The position numbers and the translations under genes were made by a program. From Aphis gossypii (lineage: Eukaryota > Arthropoda > Insecta > Hemiptera > Aphididae): DNA of 64,000 bases. The notes under the pieces were generated by a model that was not told the origin of the DNA, searched no databases, and saw only the letters and a program-made list of their open reading frames with translations. Every line of letters begins with the position of its first letter. Position 1 is the stretch's first letter. Shown piece by piece: positions 1-14,937 of the stretch. Location: contig NC_065531.1 in the NCBI RefSeq assembly GCF_020184175.1, forward strand, positions 76,726,604 to 76,790,603, read 5' to 3'.

Positions 1-3000
1 ACCTGAAGAGTATAACTATGAATTGTGACAAAAAAAAAATGTAATATCTCACAAACGCGTTATCTGGAATGACGCAAAATCCTATTATCCCTTTTTCCTC
101 TTTAGAGAACTAACCCCCCAAAAAGGTACGCGCTTTAGATGGAGATAAAATTCCACGCGACCACATATTATACGCATATTCATATATATATATATATGTG
201 TGTGTGTATTTTATATGGGCGCACACAACTATAGTTCGTCGTCCATACGTTCTTTTATCTGTTATTATTATAATCCTCAATGACAGTTCACCGATCGATC
301 TGTCGTTAGAGATAGGTATATAGCATATATTTTATATAATATATATTTACATTCATTCCGGGCTTAAATGCAAGATTATCACTAAATATACTCTGTATAT
401 ATTTATTCTCTCGGTGCATAAAAAACAACGTAATTTATATTCAAATCCTTTAGATTTAAATTTAACGAAGAGTTATGCGTACCTAATAAACTGCAAGGTG
501 ATTTGAATAAATTATGCGACCCGATACGATCTCATCACAATCCATAAGTTTGGTGTTAATTTTTCGTCTTAATTACATTATAAGTTATCAAATTCACTTA
601 TTGGTTTATTATTATTAACGTCTTAGTTTTATAATAGGAAAAAATATATAAACATATAACATTATTTTAAATACTTGTGTTTAACTTCACTATACTCATT
701 TTATAATAATTTATTATAGAAACCCCGAGTCACCAAATTTAACAATTTTATATAAGTAATAACTCAGATGGCAATTTAAGTATTATATACCTATATTAAT
801 TATTTTACAATAAATAAATTACCATAAACTATAGAATTTCTGAAGAGAATCTGTTAATAAAATCCATCGATAAAACTTATCTTTCACTGTAACATATTAG
901 ATGATTTTACATAACAAAGAATGTACTTCAAAGAAAAATGGCATATCTTGTACACTTGTATTTGTATGTGTACTGCTTGCGCACTACGATATTATTTCCA
1001 ATAGTTACACTAATCGATTCAAATTCTTCTCATATAGACACGAAAATATTTATAATTTTTAATTTTAGCAAAGAAGAGTCATATAGGTACGCGAAAACAT
1101 GCAAATAATATTATTTTTTTATAGAAAACTTTGAAATAACAATAGTGATTAAAGTTAATGGAACATTAAAAGCTTATAATATAATTTATTTTACCATTAA
1201 TTACTTTTATTTTATCTAATAAAAAGACATTGATAAAAATAAATATTTAAAACAAAAAAAATTTAATGCATAGTTTCAAATTACCATACGTACCTACATA
1301 AACAAAAGAATATAAAGTTATTCAATTTGAAAAAAGAGTATGTTTATAATTCTATTTTTTTTTTTAGATATGAAAATGTAATTTTATAACCCGTATAATA
1401 AAATTGTTGAAAGTATAATTATATTTTATAGTAAAAATTGTTTAGTGTTTTTCAAAATTAGAAAAATAAGAGCAGAAGAAAATATTATGTAAATGGAGCT
1501 TGATGGAAAAAAAATACGTTTGTTACTTTGGAATTTTGATTGCATAAATATTTATTACTTGAAAAATGTGAATAACAAAATAGGTTGGTTATGTATAAGT
1601 ATAATATAATATTTATGTATTTAAAATGTTTTATTTAAAAGGTACGCGTAATTCTTTTTATATACTTATATTTTCACCGCATTATTTTATTATTAACTTT
1701 ATACTTACATATCATCAACAATGACTTATTTATAATGAAAGTTTGTACTACAATACATTGTAATTATGTATACATATTTGATATACAAAAATGCTTATGT
1801 GAACTACTGAGGTAGTATACCAATACTTATGATTCAGTGTATAATGGTAAGTTTTCATAATTTTGTTTAAAAAAAAAATCAACCAAAAATGAAAATGATT
1901 ATGTTTTATAGTTATTATATTTTCATAAGACGTATGGTAACATTATGCAGTTAAGAATTTTATGAAATAAAAAATAAGGGTTGTTGGAACAATTTAAAGC
2001 TATAATCTCATGTTGTATACTTGATAAATATATATTTTGATACTTACATATATTTCGTTATTATATTGCATGATCACTACATAGGTGCATAATATATTAT
2101 CTAGGTAAAAAAATATATATTTTAAAAACCAAAAACACACTGACATTTCTTTATTGAATGCAGACATTTTTTCGCATTATATTATGTAGGTAATGTGTAT
2201 AATGTATACACTATAAAGACTTCAGGTATGAATGATATATTATATTATGTTTTTAAACGTGGGTATGCCTATATAAATGGATTTCACGATGTATATTTTA
2301 TACCATTTAAAAGTCCCATTTTATTTTATACAAAATATTCCAATTGACATCGCGCATTTTTAAACATACATAATATAGCTGCTGAGCTTTCATTGAACTG
2401 AGACCTTAAGTAACTTTTTTCTTTAAAAAAATTTTAAATAGAATTTCATGTATAAATATGTGTATATTTATGTACACATTTTAACAGATTTAAAAATATT
2501 TAAAGAACATTTGAATTTATTATACCTATACGTTATCATTATAATGTTTCAAATATTATTTGATTATATTCTTTAAACCTATCACGAAATTATTGTTTTT
2601 AGTATTCAATACTTAAAATCAAATTATAAATAAATAGAATAAAAATGCACGTGTACATGAATAGTAGGTATATGTTTTTAAAATTACATTAGCATTTAAC
2701 TTATTTTCCATTGTAGAAATATAAATTTCATGAACGAATTTTAAACCAATATAACTTTTATTACGCGTACAAAATACAAATATAATATCTAGACGTAAAC
2801 AATAATCGTAATACACTAGTTGGAGCGAATGGTTAAAAAAAACATAACATACAAAAAAAATAATACTATTGTATACTCAGTGTATTATGTCTTACGCCAT
2901 TCAATCCATACTCAAGACTCAAGAGAGACCTGTATAATGTATATATTATATTAATATTTAATACGCGTCAGCATTATCAACAAAAGGCAACATAAATAAT

Positions 3001-3599
3001 ACTTAACAGAATTTCAAAAAAATCGACTCTTCAGCAAAATTTATGTAATTGAGCTTAAAATTTAAAAATTTAAAAACATAAACTATAATAATATTATTGT
3101 TATAAAATACACTTACCGTAATTTTTGTTTTATTTTTCAGGTTTTCTTTACGGAGACATTTTGAGACGTCTGAATTATAACCAACCTGTAAGTAAATGAC
3201 AGTTATCATTTTGAATTTTTGTTTATTTTAATTTGTAGATCAACATTTTATAGTAAATGCAATAAGTGTAATAATAAATATACATAATAATTATGATAAA
3301 ATATGTATAGATGTATAATAATTTTATGGTAAAAATATACGTCATTGTATTGTTACCTATACGCTCTTGTAGAATATCAAAAGCTAATTATTTAAAATTT
3401 GTAAATCCGACTGCCTCTTAAAACAGAGATTTCATCGCATGGGTTACTATATTAAATTTATGCAAAAACAGATACGTGACAAATGTATTAATTACAAATA
3501 CGATTTAAAGTTTATACCTACCTAACTATTGAACTAAAGTGCCTATTAAAATAAATATATACGTATTTAAATAAGATACAATAAAAAGATACAATTTTC
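1..3599. other. AT-rich non-coding stretch
   Basis: No coding exon is supported here. Short open frames are AT-rich, without recognisable domains, and look like chance. A short TA run followed by a TG run lies near 185-208. Homopolymer A/T runs and TATA-like strings are frequent throughout and carry no specific information. Confidence 0.6.
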
Positions 3600-5050
3600 A
3601 TGTAAAAATCGTATTTAATGAATTCGAGAGAATCCGGTCCAATACCAAATTGAGTTTCGGGTGCGACAGCAAACAATTTTACGAGTTTTAAAAACTTAAT
3701 TTTCATGCGCATAATACTTTTTTTAAATCGCATAGTGAAAAAAAATCTCAACCGGATGCCGCCGTGGCTATAACTGACTCCTGCACGTACAAAATTACGT
3801 ATACATGTAATATTATTAAAATTAACCTTAAAACTTGATATAGCCTATGTAATATTCCAATATAAGTAGTAACAAAATAGCCAATGGCAGTCACATTAAT
3901 AGTTGTTTATATTATACACACCGTCTATTGTTTTATTTCTTTCCTCCCGGCGTACAGTTTTTGATGTTGACCAGGACCGCCATCGGACGAAACGGACTCG
4001 CCGTGTACAGTACCGCAATATAATACCTATAAAATATACATAATATATTGTAGACAGAGTCGTTCGTGTTCTAAGAAGTCCGTTACTTTCTATTGGTTTT
4101 CGAGATACGAAAAAATAAAGTAAAATCAAAAACGTGTTTATTTAGAAACGAAAAATGGTCGTCAGTCGATTTTATAATAGGTTTCGTTTGTGTTTCTCCG
4201 CGACATAATAATATTATGAGCGCATATATTATTATTACTTTCAAAATAGCCAGTCCTCGACTCCCCGTCGCATACGACGGTCGGGATCGCGTCCGACGAC
4301 TGTTATAATATCGTGTAGGTTACGCCTTATCGTGATGGATTAATATAATATTACATATAAATCATACGTCGCGATCGCAATTCTCCGTGAGCAGGGGATG
4401 TCCGAGGCCTACACAGTACCTACCTACTTATAATATACAGCAGATCGAAACGATTGAACCGACGGCGAAATAGAGCAAAGTGCGGCGAGTCACGAGAATA
4501 TATTATTATTATTATCATTATAATATAGTAGTCGTATGACAATGAACGCGTGTTCTTATATATCGTCGGGCGGCGGTGGGATTTGTGGCAAGTTGAGCAA
4601 GAATGCAATATGAGGAACGCGCGCGTGAAATATTGCAGTTGGCAAGGATATGGGCTCGTTGCGCGTGCATAAACCGCATTAGAATATGATATTTCAGCGT
4701 CACGAGTCACGACTGCGGCTGATAATATTATATGTACGGACGACGCGGCGGTATGCGTTAACCGCATCGAGGGGCGGAAGAACACCCACCCGATCGTAAG
4801 CGGGTGCGGTGTAAGGGGTGCAGGTGGGTGTATGATTATACACATATATATATATACACGCGTATATATGCGGTGCCTTCTGGGTACCGTTCATAATAAT
4901 CGCTGTCAAAACGGAGGAGCCACTTGGCAGCGGCGGCGGGACATGAGGGATGGAATTGTGCTGTGATAGGAAGATTCGGTGCGCGTGCGAAGGGGAGTTA
5001 ACTCGCGGACTCGACGAATTTAGTATGCGCTGCAGCGTTATAATCAATTA
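3600..5050. promoter_or_regulatory. GC/CpG-richer patch, possible promoter or enhancer
   Basis: This stretch stands out from its AT-rich surroundings by its density of CpG dinucleotides and G/C-rich words, particularly 3,940-4,320 and 4,550-5,045. The minus strand holds a 141-codon open frame at 4,420-4,845, but its composition (histidine, serine, arginine and isoleucine runs) and the absence of any domain suggest that GC-richness simply lowered stop-codon frequency. A non-coding first exon, a promoter or an enhancer are possible; the sequence alone does not decide. Confidence 0.3.
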
Positions 5051-6624
5051 GCTAGTGGTGCGTATATACATTTGGATAGATATTTGAATATATATAATAT
5101 ATATACATATACACGAGTTAGGGTAGTGGTGGTATTAAATAATACAATACAAGCGCGTATAAATAATATACGGAAATGACTATATATACTATGTAAGCGT
5201 CTTATTCGATTTTAACGTGTACGAGCTTAACGAATTTCACCCGCACGACGTCTTAAGATTTGGTTAACTCTGTTTGTACCTACGCGTAATTACAATATAC
5301 ATACAACGTAATATTATATAAATAAGATACGAAACGAAACTTTAGTTATACGCCATAATCGATAGATTTTTATAATTTATCATCTAGTCTCTATGCTGTA
5401 ATGTATACCTAAACATATAATAGTAGTGTCAACTTTTTATTTAAAAATTGTGATCTGACTTTAACACGATTTTAATTTTGTTTTTTAATTTTATGTACCC
5501 CTAATATAAATGTATAATACATTTTATACACTTACGTAAAAGTAGTATTTAGAAACATGGAACAACAATTAAAACTAGTTTTAACACCGCTCAGTTTACC
5601 TATGTAGTATGTATAATCAATTAACACCGGGTCGAGAAACATAGAAAATGTCATCTAATTTTGCTTTTCAGTTTTCACACCAAGAATATAAATATTTAAT
5701 GATTTAACGTTAAAGTACTCCAAAGTCATTATTTGCATTTTAATCTCCAAACGCTCTAAGAGTGCACATTCAATAACATTCTACATTTCTGAAGTGTATA
5801 ATATTTCTTTGAAAATTAATAATTAATATACGTGTTTTAAAATTAAATAAGTGTAAATGCTTTTCGGGCAGAATAGTGAAATCATAACCGTAGTGTAAAA
5901 TACTTTTAAGCTTATGTATAAAAGGTATAGTTTATAAATTTAAATTAAATAAACACACACACACTTTGACACGCCTATATTATATAACTGTATAGTAATT
6001 ATACACAATTTAACTTTTCATGTATTCATAATAATTACTAAATTATATTTTTTTTTTGTTTAACAGTTCAACGTACCTATATATCTAACGTTAAGATAAG
6101 CACAAAATAATATGAGTATTTAATGCGTTTTTTTTTTTCAAAATCGGTAAAAAAAATAAAGAAAATAATAATAATTAATAATTGCGCAAGAATAAGTTAT
6201 CAAAACTAATTTCATTATTAAACTTATTATACCCAATCAAATTATATTGACTTTATAACAACCTTTACTTCGATATCAAAATACTTATGTGCCTATTATG
6301 AATAATACATTTATATGGCACTTATAATTAATAAATAATCGTATAACTGAATAATAATATCGTGTAGAACAATAATTACTATCAGTTTTTAGAGCACGCG
6401 AGGGAGCTATAATTTAATTATTAATGGATAATGTATATTATAGTTTATTATGATCTGTGTTAAATTTCAAAACAATACCCTCAGGAATGCTCAAAGAAAA
6501 CAATGATCCCAGTTGCGGAACCTACAAACTTGACTACAAAAGTAAAAAATATGTAATTTTTTATATTATTAACAATATTAACTATTGGAAGTACCTAAAT
6601 AAAATGGAAATTAAGATTTATATG

Positions 6625-6653
6625 ATTATTATTATTATTATTATTATTATTTT
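6625..6653. repeat. (ATT)n microsatellite
   Basis: About ten uninterrupted ATT units within AT-rich DNA. In one reading it gives the poly-isoleucine tail of a spurious short frame. Confidence 0.9.
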
Positions 6654-7301
6654 TCGTATGATGTTTAACGCTATGCATAACTTTTGATCATGTTTGAACG
6701 TAGGTATGTACTGTATATAAATTTAAAACAAACTACATTCGAAATCAATAACTATTATTTATTAATGTTTATTTTAGCGTATGATCATGGTGGATACAAT
6801 ACCTGCAATACTTATTTAATTTGTACAACTTGTCAAATAAAAATGAAGTGATCCATTAGTTTACCATCGATCACCACACTCGTGCGTTTCAATTTCCCTC
6901 GATTTATCTGAAATTATGTCCAGTATAATATTATAATACCTATAATTACATAATATCAACACTAAAAACTATAGGGAGTGCTGAATAAAAACATTTTTTT
7001 TTTTTTTATTATAAAATATGCTTACGCATATATTATTTGTTTGAAATATTTGTCGAATAACTGCCAAAACACACACAATATTTTTATTGTAGGTGAATTT
7101 CCGTCTGTCTCAAACTCCTCCCCCTATCTATCTCGACCGTACGCGTGTATAATTATGTTAATAGAATAAATTACATTACTGCAAGATACCGATTACTGAC
7201 ATACCATCACAGTGTATTTATCAAACTTAATTAGCCGTTTTTAGCCACGCTAGGTCTCGACGTACGATAGTTATCGAGTTCAATTAGTTGAGTTTTTCGT
7301 A

Positions 7302-7320
7302 TGGCCGGTCCGACCGGCCA
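7302..7320. other. GC-rich perfect 9-bp inverted repeat
   Basis: The arms TGGCCGGTC and GACCGGCCA are separated by a single C. The block is almost pure G/C inside AT-rich DNA. It could be a dimeric transcription-factor site or a chance hairpin; no gene start was identified beside it. Confidence 0.6.
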
Positions 7321-7454
7321 CCGGCTATATTTTACATAATTATTATTTGTTTTTTCGTTTCATCGTATGTACATATTTTATTATACGTTATATCTTACTG
7401 ATTTATTAGTATGTAGTATTGTGTACATACCTGATGTGTATGGTATAAAACGAG

Positions 7455-7480
7455 TATAATAATAATAATAATAATAATAT
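7455..7480. repeat. (ATA)n microsatellite
   Basis: About eight ATA/AAT units in a row. Confidence 0.9.
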
Positions 7481-10400
7481 GCTCGTTTAATTGTTGTGTA
7501 TATGTTAATATACGCCATGAGAATAAGTCATCGTTTTAAATTGTTATTTAACATTCACAAAACGAAAAACAAAATTTCATTGTTGAATGGTCTTGTTAGT
7601 CGTCGAGATGTATACATAAATGTCGTAGTACAAACATTGGATAAAATAGTTCCTAAATATATACTAATATTTATACTAGCACATGTAATATTGGTTTAAC
7701 TGTAAGATTATTCGTTACATACTTATAATGACAATTTCGAAATAATGATTTATCGGCGTGTACATCATATCGAGTAGACGCGTGTAGTTTGCATTGTGAT
7801 TTAAGTACAGTGCGGCTTAAAAAAACATGTTTAACAATAATATATTATATTATATAGAGAAAGGAGAGAGACAGAGAAAGACAGAGATGAAGTTTTCATG
7901 TTAAATGTTTAGAGAAAACGAAAAATAACTTTAAAAGCAAAACTCCGGACAATGCTCTTCCAAAATGATTCATTATATACAAAAAAAATCACATTACTAG
8001 AAAGACACGATTTTTGCTGATTCAGTGAAAAAATAAAATTGTCAATATGTTATATCATTTTAGTTTTCGCTTCAGCAGCATCTGCTGTAAATATATTATT
8101 ATATGTATAACATTTAGATATTACCTATTCGCAAAAACTGTTAAAAATTAGTCAACATTTTTTTTTCTAAACGAAGGACTTTATAGTATGAGAAAAGTAA
8201 GTATTAAGTATATTATATTATAAATATTTAGTATGTACTAAATTATGACTAATGAAATTGAATTAACTTTTGATTTTTAAAATAGTATTAGATATCTAAG
8301 GAGAAAATAGTTTTTGAAAAATAATTAAGGGTACCCAATTTAAATAATTAATTAGTTTTTATTATTAAAAGTAAGACAGATTTTAAAAATATTTTTAATA
8401 AGGAGTAATTAATCACTTACTTATCACTGCAGCAGATATTCATTAAAATGTGTATATAATAGTTATATTATAATGAACATTACACAAACTATAACTTGAG
8501 AAATAAATTTTACTTATTTAAGCTTTTGTTCTAGTCGTTCTCATAAAGTTATTAACATTACACATTAATACTCTGGTCTGAAATGGATGTTAGTTTTTAA
8601 AAAGCAATAAAGCACAAACAAAGATTTATATGTATTTAACTTAATATATACTTTTTTTTAGTTTCAAGTTGTCTGACCTGAAAGAAAACTATTGTTCTGC
8701 CACCAGTAAGCCGTTTATTATTGTCATTGTTGGGTCTAAAAAACCGTAGGTACCTACAAGAAAAGAAACTAAAACTACTTTACTCGCGGCCGTACTTTTG
8801 GGCCAGTAATGAAGACAAAGTCACACTAAAGTTTTTTGACTGCAGAAATAGTTCACTTAAAAACCAAAAGCCAACAAATAAAATGTCGAGTAACAAAAAA
8901 AGATACGGTAAAATAAACCTTTAAATAATACTTAATTACAAAAACAAAAAATTACAAAAATTCGTATTGTATTATTTTTCAAATGTATATGTCCATCCAT
9001 TAGATAGACAAGAATACAAAATCAAAATAACAATAGAATTCCGAAAAAAAAATATTATTAATTCTAATGCAATAAAATTATATGATTTGTATTATAGTAA
9101 ATGTTATTTTTCATTTTTATCGTATCTAATATATTTCTTCGTATATTTTAATTAAAAGAATATTATTTATTTTTATAATATTATGATAGCATTATGTATA
9201 GTGTATACAAATCAATTTAAATTGATTTTTAGTATAAAGATATTGATAATACATTTTCCGGTATATTAAAACATAGACATACTTAAAGGATCAATTTTAT
9301 AAAACGTAATAATAATATTTAATGTGCTTTGTGTACAATTTATAAATGAATGAGAAGAATTTTAATGTCTTTTCTTTATAATATTATTTTACAAATTAAT
9401 GAAAAAATTAGCAATTTTCATAAAATAATCAACTCCGACACGTATGAAAAATATGGCAAATGTAAAACGTATCCAACAAATATTTAAAAAACCATATATT
9501 TTTTATGAATGTTAAATAAGTAGTAACGTATCCAATTCACAATGCTAATTCATAATAAACCAACTTAAAATTGTGCACACTTAGCACAAGCATATCAAAA
9601 GACTTAACAGATAACATTAATTCATAAAAAATAAAATTAAACGCGTATAATCAGCAATATAATAAAACTTATAAAATATGCATCCGTAAGTACTACAGTT
9701 TTTAAAACTCACCAGTAATTCACGGCACAATTACCTTAATTGTTATTAATTTAATTTTTATCGTACCTGTGGTATAATTTCAAAAAAAAATTATACAATA
9801 CTAACAACAGTTTAAAGGTTCTTACGACAATAATATACATAATATTATTATGCCCACGAAATTACTGTAAAATAAGTTTCTACATAGATTGTAGTCACAT
9901 AGTTATTGCCTATTAGTTATAGAGTCTACTTGGAAGCAATAAAAGTATGCCATAAACATTTATACAGAAAATAAAATAATAAAAACGGAATCTGATATGT
10001 CTTTGTCGATTTCCAAGATGCTTAAAAACATTTATATGATTTTATTTACGAACGGAGGTCAATGTATGATGTACAAATAATATTATAATTATTACATTGT
10101 GATATATATATATATATTATTTAATTGCGTTTACTTGATCCGTAAACCATGATTAATGTCCAAGTAGTATTTTATTATAGCCACTTATTATTTTTTTTTC
10201 GAAAACGTCTCCTCGAAGGAAGGGACATAAATTTGTATATAATTAATTAATCAATGTTCACCGGTTGCACATCGTTCTTAAGAATAACAATCAAGCTATT
10301 TTATGTATATTATAAACGGCCTGTTACAATTAACTATTGTGTGATTTCCGTCCATCAATAATTATTTACCAAGGTTCACCATTTATTTTAGGGATAACTT

Positions 10401-13099
10401 GCGATAGAACTATGAACCAGATGCGCCAACGTCCGCGTCACACAGTTTATTTAAAAAACGTTTATGGAGGAAATAATAATATTCCATTTCGTGTAAATCG
10501 TATAAATTATTTGTGCGCTTATACAAGTCGGATACACAAACACTGTATAATATGACTTAACCATACCGCGAGACGTTCAAATGAATATAGTGATATAATG
10601 CTATTCCAGGACATAATAATTATAAATATATATATATATAAATAAGTACAGCATGGATAACGAACTCGAGCATTTGATCAAGACTATTAAAAGAACATAA
10701 TATTATAAATATTTCAATAAAATTAAGCAAATACTTTTATGGCTATAATAATATTACTATGCGAAGTACATTTCTGCGATATAATTTTAACGGTAAATTA
10801 AATTAGGTACATACTACAACCTCAGTAGCTAACAAGCTTTGATTAATTAAATACAACGAGGAGATGGAAGAGAGCAATATGTAAAGCGTTATTGTATAAA
10901 TAATATAATTATGCGATTCGAACAATAGAAAAATGATAACAGTTTAATTAGCACTCGAATTTTTTTTCACCAACTAATATAATAATAGTGATAAATATTA
11001 TTGTACTAGTCAATGTTTTTGTTCACACACAATACAGTCTCGGGTTAAATACTATCCGGTAAATAGGCCCCTGGGATACTTTTTATTTCTTTTTTAATCA
11101 AAACCCACCACATTTATATTGTGATAATGATCAGTTAATGCGATAAAACGCAAGTAAAAAAATTATTACTCTATACAATTCGTTTTACTTCGTTAAGCTG
11201 TAAACTAAATCGTAGTTGAAGACTTAATCGTGCGCACGTATAACGTAAGACGTATAATATAACTTCCGTGAAAATGTATGTGCATGTTGTTACTGGCCAG
11301 GTGAAAATAGGTATGAACAGCTAAAATATTCAAATTAAAATGCGTTAATACTAATTGTATTATATTATTGTGTTTGCACAATATACTTTACATTATTATG
11401 ATGTCAATATTCGGCATTGTTTCTTGTAACAAACGCTGGTCGGAATTATATGATTATGTCACAGAAATCAGCTATTCCACACTACCATATTGGTGACGAT
11501 AAATAATAAATAATAATATAAGTGCTATCAGTGTTATCGTTGGAAAGTGCCTGTAATACAACGTCAATCAAAATAGTATAATATTGTAATATAGTGTTTA
11601 GTACAACTGTTTATAGTACAGTTTACTAATGAGTTAACGAGTAACGACATTCCTATCGGAATCAATTAAACACAATGGTCGTATACCTATGCCGTTTAAA
11701 CGCCACGTCATTGTTTATCCACGAGTAGAATATAGTGTATATATATATATTTATACTATTCATTCGACTATATAATACCACTATATAATTATAATAATAT
11801 TGTGTGGGAGTAATGAATTCAAAACACGTTCTTCGAACAATGATTAATGTTTTGAGATAATTTTGTTTGTTAATGGTTTTAATTTTAACAAGATTTCGTC
11901 AAACGACTCGCTTACGAAAACGAACGTAATTCGTAATAAATTATTTAATATGCACATTGCACGTGTACATTTTTTTTTACTCCAGACGATTTTACAACGG
12001 TATAATTTATATTTAAATTTTAGTTATGTTTTATTCGTATTTGGATATCGTGTTCGTACCTAATAAATATTCAATTTATTTCAATTCAAAATTTCGTCAA
12101 TGTCTAATTCAGAACATCATACACAAGATTCAAAAATCGTGAAAATATTACTAATAGCTTAATAACATTATTGTTCTATCGAATTACATTGGTAATCAGC
12201 CAACGATTTTATTTTATACACGTAGTCGCACCTCCGGATTATATAATATAACGACACACTTATCGGAATGACATTAGAATTCAGAATATTATATTTTAAA
12301 CCTAACAACTCACTGTCCTACCTACTACATATTAAATTGGCGTCCAAAGTGATTAAAATATTAATTGTTTACAACACTTTATAGATCGAACAAGTATATC
12401 AGGTTTAAATAAAGTTGAAGAACTTTATCTTTTGGCTCATTCTAAGAGCTCATTAACACCGTTCATCTATTTCGTCACGTCTGCATAAATTACTTTAATG
12501 AATCTGTCAAGTTTCTCTCTCATGTCATAAATTATAGCCGTTTCATATTATATCCTAAGATAACCCTAAAATGTTCGTACGGCAGTGTGATTTCAATTTT
12601 TGTAAGTAGAGAGGACAGATAATATATAGCGAGATACCTACAAAAAAAAATCCACCACTGCAAGGTAATTCATTAAATGTGTCCGATTTCGATGTTATAT
12701 TCATTTTTAATGCATCTTTGCAAAGGAACAACCATTAACCCATCCTACGGAAAAAATATTTCCATCGAACACTTAACGAATGGCCGCGTTGTGTAGATTT
12801 AATCTCGTTATAAAACATTTTATTTCCATTTAGTATTTTAGTACTTACGCGTCTACCTATTCATTCCTCGATTCGTATTATTTATGAAAAACAGCGAATT
12901 TATCGAATCCAGTATACATATTATACAGTAGGTATTTTATTATATTTTTATATAATACATAATAATTATAGGTACATAAAATTGCAATCTTTTTCTCGCG
13001 AATCCTACAAGCACCTTTAACGATATCCCAATCGTCGGGACAACGTCTCAACGAGCGTTCACCCACAACATCAATATATATAGTTCCAATAAATATATA

Positions 13100-13566
13100 C
13101 GTTTAAAAATAAAAAATGTTATACTCGAGTTATTTCTCGTATAATATAATATTATTGCATTCTATTATTACAATGTCCGTATTATATCGTATTCCGGAAT
13201 CCCGCGGAACGCTCCACACCCGGGAGGATGAGAAAAAAGTAAATAAAATCAAAAGCGAGAAACCCATAAGACTTTCTTCGGTTTACACTATATCGACTCG
13301 CATACCACACCACACATCACGCGTCATCACTGCAGCGGGTCGTAACTCGGTAATAGGTTATGCTAAGTAAACACTGCACACACGCGCGTCATCGTCGATG
13401 CGCTCTCTCCTCGGTCTCGGCGTACGGTAGCAGCGAAAACGCTGGCGACTAAATCCGTCGACGGCCGGCCCGGGAGTTGTAGTCTCTCGCGCGGTCCGTC
13501 GACGAATGGGTTTTCGTGGGCGATTTGTGTACACGATCGGTGCCACGAACGGTATAGATACACACA

Positions 13567-13615
<49 letters not shown>

Positions 13616-14539
13616 ATATGTATCCGATATAATTTATACAACAATAATATCGTGTAATTGAGTGACGGTTCGCAGCGACCCGTCGACGTCGTTAAGGTAT
13701 TTTTACGCCGGCGCGTGTTTATTATTATTTTTTTTTCCACTCGATTTCATCAATCGGAGCGTAAAACAGTGCCAGTTTATGTAAAAAAAAAAAAAAATAA
13801 AAATAAAAAAAAAAAACGTCAAAAATTCCAAACGCTGCGGCTCGCACGCCCGCGTATTTAACACCGCTGCTGCAGTCGTCGTCTCGCCGCCATCGTCGAT
13901 CCGCACACGGTCGATCGACCGATCGATACGTCATGATGGATCGGCCGAGCAAACACGGGCAAAAGACGGTAATAATAATAATAAGACGCCCGCGTATTCG
14001 AAACACACACACACTCGTATTATAAATATAAATAATATTATTATTCTTTTCTAAAAAAACCATCTGCGCCGTTCACCTCTCACCTTCACCCCGACGCCCA
14101 CCGAGCCCGAGGCGTACACACACACACACCGAGATCGCCCTGCTCTGCGCGCGGAGCACAGCCTCACGTCTCCCTCTCTACCGCGGGTTCTTCCCGCGAA
14201 CACCCCGGCCAGCTGGTCCACCACGTCATTCTCCAAACAACAATGTGCGTACGAGAGTAATATAATATATACGCACACACACGAGAGCGTGCACGCACGC
14301 ACCGGAGGTTCTTCTGACCGTTTTCATGCGGCGGCAGACTCGTTTCCCGAACGATTTCGAATCGCCTCGTTAACCGGGTGAAATAATATATCGGCGGCGG
14401 CGGCGGCGGAGACCACTACGACGACGACGATTATATACACACAACGACGGCGCGTACGACGTGCCTCACACGCACGCACGCGGTGTAATAGTAGTAATAA
14501 TCCTAACCGGCCACTACTGCTGTTGTTGTATTTCGTACG
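13100..14539. promoter_or_regulatory. CpG-rich region, probable promoter area of the downstream Frizzled gene
   Basis: From about 13.1 kb the base composition changes sharply to GC- and CpG-rich, with CA/TA microsatellites and CGG/CGA runs, and this continues to a consensus splice donor at 14,937/14,938. The next strong acceptor followed by a convincing coding exon is at 26,502/26,503, in front of the Frizzled frame. The region is therefore proposed as its promoter, by inference. Open frames on the minus strand (13,363-13,740; 13,725-14,063; 14,051-14,302) are repeats of valine, cysteine, arginine and phenylalanine codons from microsatellites and are not taken as genes. Confidence 0.4.
13556..13616. 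repeat. Compound (CA)n(TA)n microsatellite
   Basis: About twenty CA units, interrupted once by CCA, run directly into about nine TA units. Confidence 0.95.
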
Positions 14540-14937
14540 CGTCGAGCACCAGTCGTCCGTCGTCGTTCGTGTCGTGCGCAAGTGCGTCGATTTTGGTCGC
14601 TTGAAATCGGGTTTAGCCGCGCGCGCGCGCGAGATCTTAAAATATATTTTTTTATCATACGTGTATGATATCGATATCGACTTCGTCTACGAATTATACG
14701 ACTACGTATCGTCGACACCGTGCGATTTAGTCAAGTGGACATCGATCGTTTTTTGTCGTGCTGTTTTTTAATAGTTTTTTTTTTCCGTTATCATAATACT
14801 ACCGTCTTTATCATTCGATTTCGCGCCGCAAATGAGTTCGTTTCGAGTGTACACGGCGCGACGACGCCGAAGGATCGTCTCCTGCGCCGACCGATATGAT
14901 CAGCTGCAGTCGTCGCTGTAGCTTATTTCCACCGCCG
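14540..14937 (+). other. Candidate non-coding first exon of the Frizzled gene
   Basis: The stretch ends in ACCGCCG followed by gtgagt, a near-perfect splice donor (exon end 14,937). A CCAGTCG string near 14,549 resembles an arthropod initiator, but the transcription start cannot be fixed from sequence. A chance 82-codon frame (14,523-14,771) has no domain and would at most be an upstream ORF. Joining this donor to the acceptor at 26,502 would give a Frizzled transcript whose whole coding sequence is in the last exon, a layout common for Frizzled-2 and FZD5/8 genes. The link is inference. Confidence 0.35.

Larger units (their letters stand above)
5051..13099. other. AT-rich non-coding stretch
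   Basis: About 8 kb with no coding exon that can be supported. It holds several microsatellites (listed separately), short TA runs near 10,105 and 10,625, and a GC-rich perfect inverted repeat at 7,302-7,320. Open frames at 8,721-8,924 and 10,337-10,555 have no recognisable features. Confidence 0.55.

Noticed and set aside
1808..1817. TGAGGTAGTA, identical to the start of let-7
   Set aside because: The following bases do not match let-7 and no hairpin partner was seen; a ten-base match is expected by chance.
4420..4845. 141-codon minus-strand frame in the 3.6-5 kb patch
   Set aside because: Low-complexity composition, no domain, and overlapping open frames in other readings suggest chance in GC-rich DNA.
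13563..14063. Valine/cysteine-, arginine- and phenylalanine-rich frames near the CA/TA microsatellite
   Set aside because: They are translations of microsatellites and homopolymers.
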